Below, piece after piece: positions 1 through 5,470 of a stretch of 7,130 nt of DNA. Every line of letters starts with the position of its first letter. Positions within the stretch are counted from its first letter, which is position 1. This DNA comes from Bacillota bacterium (lineage in GTDB: Bacteria > Bacillota > Clostridia > Christensenellales > Borkfalkiaceae), in contig QAKO01000124.1 in assembly GCA_003343765.1 (NCBI GenBank), forward strand, positions 1-7,130, in the 5' to 3' direction. The position numbers and the translations under genes are program-made. The notes under the pieces were generated by a model. That model saw only the letters and a list, made by a program, of their open reading frames with translations, was not told where the DNA came from and searched no databases.

Positions 1-650
1 CGCACGACGCGCGCTCCCTCCAGGTTTTCATTCGTGATCTGCGTCAATCTGTCCAGCTTTTTCTGGTTTTTCGCATAATACGGCACAGTCTTGTGCATGA
101 TCACCCACAAGACCAATCCCACAAGAACGGATATACCCGTAACCAACAGTCCGATCTGCCAATCTATAACAAAACATAAAACTACCGCCCCGGCAGCTAT
201 AAACGGCGCCCTGACAACAAGGCGTATGATCATCGCCACGGCACTCTGCATCTGGTTTACGTCGTTCGTCGTCCGCGTTACCAAAGAAGCCGTCCCGATT
301 TTATCCAGTTCCCGATAACTCAGTGTATTGATATGACGAAATAACGCGTTTCGCACATTCGTGCCGAACCCTTGCGAAGCGATGGACGCACTTCGCTGAC
401 AAAATAACGCACACCCGAATCCGACCGCTCCCATCGCCAGCATCACGCCGCCCCCGGCAAGCACATATCCTATACTGCCGCGCTCCGTAATCCCGATATC
501 AATGATGTTCGCCATGACCAACGGAACAAGAAGCTCCAATACCGCCTCGATCCACTTCGAAGCCGCGCCCAATATACAATACCACTTATACTCTTTTAAA
601 TAAACAAAATACCTTTTCACGTTCCGGCTCACTTCACAAGTTTTATTCAT
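1..650 (-). CDS. ABC exporter, N-terminal transmembrane domain (partial)
   Basis: The visible 216 codons encode the start of a half-size ABC exporter of the multidrug/lipid (BmrA/MdlB-like) type. The ATP-binding domain lies beyond the window edge. Residues 24-50 and 62-84 form the first two hydrophobic helices, with the typical early motif LELLVPLVMANIIDIGI near residues 38-54. The intracellular loop motif with LVTRTTNDVNQMQ (123-135) is characteristic of this family, and helices 3 and 4 follow at about 142-162 and 165-186. Substrate cannot be read from this part; such genes often come as a heterodimeric pair, so a second ABC gene may follow. The start is uncertain. ATG at 650 lies in a tandem repeat and has no Shine-Dalgarno. 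A GTG at 620 would give a protein beginning at the KRYFVYLKEYK segment, where many relatives begin, with only a weak purine-rich site upstream. The gene has its own promoter and follows the spoIVA terminator. Confidence 0.9.
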   Translation of the reverse strand, partial: MNKTCEVSRNVKRYFVYLKEYKWYCILGAASKWIEAVLELLVPLVMANIIDIGITERGSIGYVLAGGGVMLAMGAVGFGCALFCQRSASIASQGFGTNVRNALFRHINTLSYRELDKIGTASLVTRTTNDVNQMQSAVAMIIRLVVRAPFIAAGAVVLCFVIDWQIGLLVTGISVLVGLVLWVIMHKTVPYYAKNQKKLDRLTQITNENLEGARVV

Positions 651-686
651 TATAGTTTTTATTCATTATAGTTTTTATTCATTATA
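641..686 (-). repeat. 16-bp tandem repeat carrying TATAAT and ATG
   Basis: Three consecutive copies of a 16-bp unit, TTTTTATTCATTATAG on the plus strand, occupy 641-655 (first T missing), 656-671 and 672-686 (last G missing). Read on the minus strand each unit contains TATAATGAATAAAA, that is, a perfect -10 hexamer whose last two bases begin an ATG. The three ATGs (682, 666, 650) lie in three different reading frames. Those at 682 and 666 each open a seven-codon frame MNKNYNE whose TAA falls just past the next ATG; only ATG 650 enters the ABC exporter frame. Confidence 0.93.
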
Positions 687-709
687 TAAGTTTCCCGTTC
701 GAATTGCAA
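681..709 (-). promoter_or_regulatory. Predicted vegetative promoter of the ABC exporter
   Basis: On the minus strand TTGCAA (709-704, 4 of 6 to the sigma-A -35 consensus) is followed after exactly 17 bp by a perfect TATAAT (686-681). The expected transcript start is near 674, inside the tandem repeat. This leaves a leader of only about 24 nt before ATG 650, with no ribosome binding site, and makes ATG 666 nearly leaderless. Two further TATAAT hexamers at 670-665 and 654-649 have no -35 at the right distance. Confidence 0.7.
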
Positions 710-730
710 GCGACTTTTAGCCCTGTGCAA

Positions 731-785
731 GAAAAAACGGCGGAACGGTGCGAAATATTCGCGCCGCTCCGCTGTTTTTATATTT
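731..785 (-). terminator. Strong rho-independent terminator after spoIVA
   Basis: Bases 736-754 and 758-776 form a 19-bp stem with two mismatches and one G-T wobble, closed by a three-base loop. On the minus strand it is followed by a run of six T, placing it 93 bases beyond the spoIVA stop codon. The plus strand also carries a T-rich tail after the stem, so it could work in both directions. It separates spoIVA from the ABC exporter promoter, which starts about 25 bases further on. The stretch 777-869 between it and the spoIVA stop is AT-rich and shows nothing else I recognise. Confidence 0.85.
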
Positions 786-869
786 TAAATCAACACATAC
801 TTTATTCTATCCGTATACAAACAGAATTCAAAAGGATCTGACAGCATTTTTCAGAAGCCCGAAGCCTAC

Positions 870-2129
870 TTACAGCAAAATACAGATGACCCCGCCTTTC
901 CCTTCATTCACAATGCGCGTGACCGCTTTGCGCAATTTGCCGCGCGCATCCTCGGGAACCGTTTTTTCCAGCAATCCTTCCCTCGCCATGTCTTTGAAAG
1001 TCTTCCCGAACATATCCGTATTCCAGAGCGCGTCGGGATCCTTTTCGTAACTGTCCACCATGCCTTTCGCGATCTCTTCCCCGCGCGCGGCTTCCCCCGC
1101 GATCGGACTGACTTCGCTCTGCACGTCTACTTTGATGACATGGTAAGTACTCGCCTGCGCACGCAATTTGACCCCGCTGCGGGTTCCGCGCCTGAATAAT
1201 TCGGGAGAACACAACTTCATATCCGTTTCGGAAGGCATACTCACTCCGTAACCGTACTCTTCCGCCCTGCGGAATGCCGAACCGTATTTATCATAAAAAG
1301 TCTTTGCTTCCCCCAACGCACGGACATACGCCATAAGACGCAGATCGTCCGTGATTTCAACTCCGCACTCTTCACTCAAAACTTTATAAAACATCCCGTC
1401 CTTGGCGGCAAGACAGCATTTGGCGACTCCGCTTGCCGCATCCGTTTCACAGGACTCACAATACACATCCCCTTCGCCAAACGCACTCGAAAGTTTCCCG
1501 CAATCACCCATACACTCTACTTTCGGCGTGATTTCACGGATACGTGTCAGTATTTCAGAAACGATTTTGCTTTCCGCAGGCAGCACACGCATCCATTCCG
1601 GAAAACAAAAATCCATTCTTCTTACCGGAAACGCCATCAAAAGTTCTGCCATACATCTCTCCGCATCCAGCCCTGCGTGAATATTCCCCGCCACAGCCGG
1701 AGCTTTGTATTTTTCAGAAAGAGAAGCGCGCAAGCCTTCGCATTCAGGGGAAACGGGCGCGGCACTGTTGACAAAGACAATAAAAGGCTTACCGCTTTCG
1801 CGCAGTCTTTCCGCAAGCGATTCTTCCTGCGCCAGAGTTTCACTCCGCGCATTCGCAAAACTTCCGTCCGTTACGATCAGCACGGCCGCCGTTTTTCCTT
1901 CCGTCTCCGCTCCGTGAATCTCCTCCGCCTCGATCTCAAGCTCGCCGTTTTCCGTACGGATACTTCCGCGCGCACAGACATTTTCATCTTCTTCCGCCGC
2001 AGAATTCAAAACAGACGACGCAAACGCACGCACAAATTCGCTCTTGCCTGTCCCGTTCGCTCCCGTCACATTCAGGCTGAAATGCCCGCCTGTCCGGGCG
2101 CACAAACCTTCGTAAACTTCATTCGACAT
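870..2129 (-). CDS. spoIVA: Divergent, shortened SpoIVA-like spore coat ATPase
   Basis: SpoIVA polymerises with ATP hydrolysis on the forespore surface to form the basement layer of the coat. This 419-residue protein matches it at both ends: an early ARTGG (11-15), a Walker A loop GANGTGKS (23-30), VTDG (86-89) and GKPFIVFVNSAAP (113-125). The C-terminal third matches best, with FRRGTRSGVKLRA (312-324), IKVDVQSE (332-339), LWNTDMFG (368-375) and the terminal RIVNEGKGGVICILL. Bacillus SpoIVA has 492 residues; here the stretch between Walker A and VTDG is about 70 residues shorter. The sensor threonine pair and the Walker B LVDCVGY are not recognisable; E70 may sit where that aspartate belongs. 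Fourteen cysteines are present, including CMGDC (206-210), CESC (224-227) and CC (238-239). ATG 2129 is preferred over ATG 2147 because GGGAGG lies 10 nt before it and inside the longer frame. Whether it still hydrolyses ATP is unknown. Confidence 0.88.
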   Translation of the reverse strand: MSNEVYEGLCARTGGHFSLNVTGANGTGKSEFVRAFASSVLNSAAEEDENVCARGSIRTENGELEIEAEEIHGAETEGKTAAVLIVTDGSFANARSETLAQEESLAERLRESGKPFIVFVNSAAPVSPECEGLRASLSEKYKAPAVAGNIHAGLDAERCMAELLMAFPVRRMDFCFPEWMRVLPAESKIVSEILTRIREITPKVECMGDCGKLSSAFGEGDVYCESCETDAASGVAKCCLAAKDGMFYKVLSEECGVEITDDLRLMAYVRALGEAKTFYDKYGSAFRRAEEYGYGVSMPSETDMKLCSPELFRRGTRSGVKLRAQASTYHVIKVDVQSEVSPIAGEAARGEEIAKGMVDSYEKDPDALWNTDMFGKTFKDMAREGLLEKTVPEDARGKLRKAVTRIVNEGKGGVICILL

Positions 2130-2146
2130 AAAAAAACAGCCTCCCA

Positions 2147-2196
2147 TATACCAAATACGTTGGATATACGGAAGCTGTTCCTTAGCCCCCGTATCC
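2147..2196 (-). promoter_or_regulatory. Leader hairpins before spoIVA
   Basis: The predicted spoIVA leader holds two possible stem-loops. GGATACGG (2196-2189) can pair with CCGTATATCC (2171-2162) with a two-base bulge, and an alternative GGAACAGCTTCC lies within it (2181-2170). A second stem pairs CCAA (2163-2160) with TTGG (2154-2151), extended by TATA/TATA across one bulged base, and ends two bases before the GGGAGG ribosome binding site. The two share bases, so they may be exclusive. No T-tract follows, so this is not a terminator. Function is unproven. Confidence 0.35.
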
Positions 2197-2210
2197 GCCT
2201 GTTACAGTTC

Positions 2211-2240
2211 AGTATATGAGAGCAGTTTTTGAAAAATGAC
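2211..2240 (-). promoter_or_regulatory. Predicted sigma-E-type promoter of spoIVA
   Basis: On the minus strand GTCATTTT (2240-2233) and CATATACT (2218-2211) are separated by 14 bp. Each differs by one base from the forms I recall for the mother-cell sigma-E consensus, GTCATATT and CATACAAT/CATACACT, and the spacing fits. SpoIVA is a known sigma-E target, so promoter type and gene agree. The start of transcription would be near 2204, giving a leader of about 75 nt. I see no terminator between plsY (stop at 2269) and this site, so read-through from the der-plsY transcript is also possible. Confidence 0.72.
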
Positions 2241-2268
2241 AAATTTTTTTATTTAGCAAACAGTTCTT

Positions 2269-2997
2269 TTAAGCAGATTCTTTCTTTCCGTGCGATAACT
2301 TCCGCACACTCGTATGATGCTCTTCGCCCGCCAGCAACGCCATAATATTCTTTCTGTGTGCAAACCAGGTAAGAAAACAATCCAGAAGCAACAAAAGAAA
2401 AATTACAATCACAAACACTTCCGAAAGTTCCCCTGCATACCGCAGCCAGAACACCACGCCCTGTACCGCCGTCAAAAGAGATACACCCAGCAGCGATCCC
2501 ATCGAACCCCACTCGCTCGCCCAGATATAAAAGAGCGTCAGAAGCAGGATCGCAAGCACAATAAAGATCATCCACCAATATTCACAGCAAAGAGCAAACG
2601 AATACATCCCCAACGTCGATGCGATCCCTTTACCGCCTTTGAACTTCATCGTAACGGGATAAATATGCCCTATGATCACCGATACACCGCAGACATAGCG
2701 CGCCAGATCTCCGACCAATACGTCCGTCCCCGCAAAAATATATCCGCGGAATATAAGATGCGCGATCAATAACGGAAGTCCGCCCTTGATCATGTCGCAA
2801 AACAACGTCAATGCTCCGATCTTCAAGCCGAACTGACGGCTCATGTTCATCGTACCGGGATTTCCGCTCCCCATCTTGCGGACATCCTTATGCTTGATCT
2901 TCGAGATCAGCAACGCAAAATTAAAACAGCCCACAAAATAGGATACGACCGCCATTACAATGAACCAGTACCAAATATCTCTGAATGCGATTTCCAT
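2269..2997 (-). CDS. plsY: Acyl-phosphate:glycerol-3-phosphate acyltransferase PlsY
   Basis: PlsY transfers an acyl group from acyl-phosphate to glycerol-3-phosphate at the inner face of the cell membrane, giving lysophosphatidic acid, the first step of phospholipid synthesis in most Gram-positive bacteria. The three family motifs are present: GSGNPGTMNMSR (43-54), KFKGGKGIASTLG (118-130) and HRKNIMALLAGEEH (214-227), along with DMIKG (68-72). About six hydrophobic segments are visible, near 9-31, 58-84, 93-115, 138-158, 168-186 and 193-213. At 242 residues it is longer than the roughly 190-200 typical of PlsY; the extra length is in the loops between motifs 2 and 3 and in a basic, serine- and histidine-containing tail (228-242). 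ATG 2997 has GGAGG five bases upstream. It starts 22 nt after the der stop, so the two are co-transcribed. In many Firmicutes gpsA follows in this cluster; here it is absent. Confidence 0.95.
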   Translation of the reverse strand: MEIAFRDIWYWFIVMAVVSYFVGCFNFALLISKIKHKDVRKMGSGNPGTMNMSRQFGLKIGALTLFCDMIKGGLPLLIAHLIFRGYIFAGTDVLVGDLARYVCGVSVIIGHIYPVTMKFKGGKGIASTLGMYSFALCCEYWWMIFIVLAILLLTLFYIWASEWGSMGSLLGVSLLTAVQGVVFWLRYAGELSEVFVIVIFLLLLLDCFLTWFAHRKNIMALLAGEEHHTSVRKLSHGKKESA

Positions 2998-3019
2998 ATT
3001 ATCCTCCGCACTCTCCTGC

Positions 3020-4348
3020 TTAAACCGTCACGCCCGCGTCATTATCATTGCGGTTGCGTGTCACGATACGTATCGGTGTACCCGAAAAATCAAATGATCG
3101 GCGCAATACGTTTTCCAGATACCTTTTGTATGAAAAATGCAAAAGTGTTTCATCGTTCACAAACAATACGAATGTCGGCGGACAAACCGACGGCTGTGAA
3201 CAGTAATAAACTTTCAGCCGTCTGCCGTTATAGGAGGCAGGTTCGTTCGTGCGCACCGCATCCAAAATGAGATCGTTCAGCGTTCCCGTAGATATGCGAC
3301 GATTTGCGTTTTCATAAACCGTTTCCGCCACTTTCAGGATCTTTTCCGCCCGCTGCCCCGTCTTTGCCGATACGTACACCGACTTGAAATAATCCATAAA
3401 GCTCAGATCAACTTTTAACTTATCTTCAAATTTATTGATCGTATTTGTGTCCTTTTCGATCAGATCCCATTTGTTCATTACGATCACGGAAGGTTTTCCC
3501 TGTTCATGAACATACCCCAGGATCTTAACGTCCTGTTCCGTCAGTCCTTCACTGCTGTCCACTACGGCAAGACATACATCCGCTCGGCGTACCGCATCAA
3601 AAGCACGCAAAACACTGTAATACTCAACGTCATCCGTCACGTTTTTCTTTTTGCGGATCCCTGCCGTATCGATCAGAAGATATTTCTTTCCGTCCAGTTC
3701 AAACGGCGTATCGATCGCATCCCTCGTCGTGCCTGCAATGTTCGTAACGATCGAACGCTCAAATCCGAGCAAACGGTTCACAAGCGAACTCTTGCCTGCA
3801 TTCGGTTTTCCCACAACCGCTATTTTCAGTCTGTCCGTCTCCTCTTCGTCTCCGCTTTCGAAATGTGCGACCACTTCATCCAATACGTCGCCGATCCCCT
3901 GCGAATGCTCCGCCGATACCGCAATCGGTTCACCAAGACCCAATGCATAGTATTCAAACAATTTGTCCTGCGAAAAATTATCTACTTTATTGATCGCAAG
4001 CACCACAGGCTTATGGCTGCGGCGCAGCTTTTCCGCCACATCATAGTCGGATGAAGTAAGCTCTTCCTTCCCGTCCAACAACAGAATGATAACTTGCGCC
4101 ATCTCGATCGCGAGATCTGCCTGGCGCAGGATCTCACGCCACATCGTGTCTTGCGATTTGAGTTCGATACCGCCCGTATCGATCACGGTGAATTTTTTCC
4201 CGCGCCATACGGCATCCGCATACAGACGATCCCGCGTCACCCCCGGACGGTTTTCCGTTATCGAGATCTTTCTCCCGACAATTTTATTGAATAATGTGCT
4301 TTTGCCGACATTCGGTCTGCCGACGATCGCCACCAAAGGATTTGCCAT
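3020..4348 (-). CDS. der: Ribosome-associated double GTPase Der (EngA)
   Basis: Der is an essential GTPase for assembly of the large ribosomal subunit. The 442-residue protein has the full three-part layout. G domain 1 carries GRPNVGKST (10-18), PGVTRD (35-40), DTGG (57-60) and NKVD (120-123). G domain 2 carries GKPNAGKSS (180-188), AGTTRD (205-210), DTAG (227-230) and NKWD (292-295). A KH-like C-terminal domain follows from about 350, containing NGRRLKVYYCSQP and PTFVLFVND. Length and motif order are normal, and all G motifs look intact. ATG 4348 is chosen because AGGAG lies five bases upstream and the protein then begins MANPLVAIVGRPN as in relatives; the frame could extend to TTG 4366 but that has no site. 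A strong promoter lies just upstream, and plsY follows after 22 nt. Confidence 0.98.
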   Translation of the reverse strand: MANPLVAIVGRPNVGKSTLFNKIVGRKISITENRPGVTRDRLYADAVWRGKKFTVIDTGGIELKSQDTMWREILRQADLAIEMAQVIILLLDGKEELTSSDYDVAEKLRRSHKPVVLAINKVDNFSQDKLFEYYALGLGEPIAVSAEHSQGIGDVLDEVVAHFESGDEEETDRLKIAVVGKPNAGKSSLVNRLLGFERSIVTNIAGTTRDAIDTPFELDGKKYLLIDTAGIRKKKNVTDDVEYYSVLRAFDAVRRADVCLAVVDSSEGLTEQDVKILGYVHEQGKPSVIVMNKWDLIEKDTNTINKFEDKLKVDLSFMDYFKSVYVSAKTGQRAEKILKVAETVYENANRRISTGTLNDLILDAVRTNEPASYNGRRLKVYYCSQPSVCPPTFVLFVNDETLLHFSYKRYLENVLRRSFDFSGTPIRIVTRNRNDNDAGVTV

Positions 4349-4353
4349 ACACA

Positions 4354-4371
4354 CTCCTGCGCACAATGCGC
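4354..4371 (-). promoter_or_regulatory. Hairpin abutting the der ribosome binding site
   Basis: On the minus strand GCGCA (4371-4367) and TGCGC (4363-4359) form a perfect five-base stem with loop TTG, ending directly at AGGAG (4358-4354), the ribosome binding site of der. The whole predicted leader is about 40 nt. The stem could affect ribosome access or mRNA stability, but it is short and no function is shown. Confidence 0.4.
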
Positions 4372-4394
4372 GCGTCTAACATTCTTCTCTGAAT

Positions 4395-4423
4395 ATTATA
4401 CAGATTTTCCCTTCGTTTGTAAA
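4395..4423 (-). promoter_or_regulatory. Predicted vegetative promoter of der-plsY
   Basis: On the minus strand TTTACA (4423-4418, 5 of 6 to consensus) is followed after 17 bp by a perfect TATAAT (4400-4395). The transcript would start near 4388. The -35 box overlaps the T-tail of the terminator that ends the upstream membrane-protein gene, a very compact junction. This is one of the best promoter matches in the window and suits a constitutively needed ribosome-assembly gene. Confidence 0.85.
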
Positions 4424-4452
4424 GAAAAAGCGGCTCGCTTTCGCAAACCGCT
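4420..4452 (-). terminator. Rho-independent terminator after small membrane protein gene
   Basis: On the minus strand AGCGGTTTGC (4452-4443) pairs along all ten bases, allowing two G-T wobbles, with GCGAGCCGCT (4438-4429) around a GAAA tetraloop. TTTTCTTT follows at once. It begins 11 bases after the stop codon of the membrane-protein gene at 4464, so that gene is transcribed on its own and der needs its own promoter. Confidence 0.9.
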
Positions 4453-4463
4453 CTTTGTTCTCT

Positions 4464-4763
4464 TTAAAAAAGTCCTAAAATCGCACTCGCTACATACAAA
4501 GCAACCGCAATCCAGAATATGATCACCCAGGTCTTCCCGTGTGCGCGCGCAAATGAGTACGCCCCGAACACGATGCCCAACAGCAATGCAATATCCTTGA
4601 TCAGACGCAATACGTTAAAAAGCATTCCGCTTACATCCACGCCAACCAAAGGAAGTAAATTATCCACAAAAATCAGTACCGCTGCCAAAAGCAACGTAAC
4701 AAAGCAGCAGATCTTGATAAAATCACGGCGAGCCTGCCCTTCCGTTCTCTGTCTGTTCGACAT
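4464..4763 (-). CDS. Small three-helix membrane protein of unknown function
   Basis: I do not recognise a family. The 99-residue product has a short polar, basic N-terminus (1-14, with RQR and ARR) followed by three hydrophobic segments near 17-38, 50-72 and 78-98, almost filling the protein. The basic residues before helix 1 suggest that the N-terminus faces the cytoplasm. There are two adjacent cysteines at the start of helix 1 (19-20) and no obvious catalytic motif. The start at ATG 4763 is chosen because AAGGAG lies nine bases upstream; the frame extends to GTG 4808, but that stretch overlaps the predicted promoter. The gene has its own promoter and terminator, so it is a single-gene unit between pyrR and der. 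That gives no functional hint from operon partners. Confidence 0.8.
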   Translation of the reverse strand: MSNRQRTEGQARRDFIKICCFVTLLLAAVLIFVDNLLPLVGVDVSGMLFNVLRLIKDIALLLGIVFGAYSFARAHGKTWVIIFWIAVALYVASAILGLF

Positions 4764-4798
4764 GTTTTTATTCTCCTTCTTTTTTTCTTTGCAATCGT

Positions 4799-4827
4799 AT
4801 TGTACCACTTTCCAAAAGGAATTTCAA
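4799..4827 (-). promoter_or_regulatory. Predicted promoter of the small membrane protein gene
   Basis: On the minus strand TTGAAA (4827-4822, 5 of 6) is followed after 17 bp by TACAAT (4804-4799, 5 of 6), with a TGG immediately before it that gives an extended -10. The start would be near 4792, about 30 nt before ATG 4763. A short inverted repeat, TTCC-TTTT-GGAA (4821-4810), fills most of the spacer and could be an operator or chance. Confidence 0.75.
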
Positions 4828-4911
4828 GCAAACCAATATATTTTTTTAAAACATTTTCTCAAAAGTTCCGCACTCTTTTTGTCGATTTTTCAAAAGTACG
4901 TACCTCGAAAT

Positions 4912-5451
4912 TCATTCTTTGTCAAAAATATAGACCGCATCTTCGCCGTCCGTTTCCGAAAAGCGGACCGCAATTCCTTCCCTGTGCGATGTAGGAACAT
5001 TTTTACCCGTATAATCCGCTTTGAACGGCAATTCCCTATGCCCGCGGTCTACCAACGACAGAAACTGGATCCGCGCCGGTCTGCCCATCGACATGATCTC
5101 CGAAATCGCCGCACGCACCGTTCTGCCCGTATATATCACGTCGTCGCAAATGAGCACCGTTTTTCCGTCTACCCCGAACGATATCTCACTGCCGAAAAAC
5201 TCCACTTCGCTACCAAGCGACTGCAGATCATCCCGATACAGCGCTATATCAAAAATACCGAGCGGAATATCGCTCCCTTCAATCGAATCCAGACAAGTCT
5301 TGATCCGCTGCGCCACGGTAACGCCGCGCGTACGTATTCCGATGATCACAAGATCTTCCACCCCGCCGTTGCGCTCCACGATCTGATGCGCAAGGCGCCG
5401 GAATGTATTCGCCATTCCCTCCGCGTCCATCAGCTTGCCTTTCATCTTCAT
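4912..5451 (-). CDS. pyrR: PyrR, pyrimidine regulator / uracil phosphoribosyltransferase
   Basis: PyrR binds leader RNA of pyrimidine operons in the presence of UMP to cause attenuation, and also makes UMP from uracil and PRPP. The 179-residue product has the family signatures: FDIALYRDDL (67-76), the PRPP loop VLICDDVIYTGRTVRAA (99-115) and VDRGHRELPFKADYTGKNVPTS (134-155). Length agrees with the 181 residues of the Bacillus subtilis protein. ATG 5451 is chosen because GGGAG lies seven to eight bases upstream; the open frame reaches 5514, but that would overlap rluD and add 21 residues not seen in relatives. It starts 19 nt after the rluD stop, so it is probably part of the lspA-rluD-pyrR unit. 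Unlike in Bacillus, no pyrimidine biosynthesis genes follow, so any regulatory targets lie elsewhere. Confidence 0.96.
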   Translation of the reverse strand: MKMKGKLMDAEGMANTFRRLAHQIVERNGGVEDLVIIGIRTRGVTVAQRIKTCLDSIEGSDIPLGIFDIALYRDDLQSLGSEVEFFGSEISFGVDGKTVLICDDVIYTGRTVRAAISEIMSMGRPARIQFLSLVDRGHRELPFKADYTGKNVPTSHREGIAVRFSETDGEDAVYIFDKE

Positions 5452-5470
5452 GATCTTTCTCCCAAACTCT

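Noticed and set aside
641..686. A CRISPR-like or insertion-site repeat
   Set aside because: The units are 16 bp and directly adjacent with no spacers, and no transposase or cas gene is nearby; this is a simple tandem duplication.
2130..2147. Upstream ATG 2147 as the spoIVA start
   Set aside because: The GGGAGG that serves ATG 2129 lies inside this extension, ATG 2147 has no site of its own, and the family N-terminus fits the shorter form.
1677..2219. A 180-codon plus-strand open frame opposite spoIVA
   Set aside because: It is highly basic with no domain, and the minus strand here carries clear SpoIVA motifs, a ribosome binding site and a promoter.
2249..2578. A second minus-strand frame inside plsY
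   Set aside because: The plsY frame carries all family motifs; the other frame is an out-of-phase reading.
4850..4911. A terminator after pyrR
   Set aside because: Only weak AT-rich pairings and a GTACGTAC palindrome are present; there is no GC stem with a T-tract.
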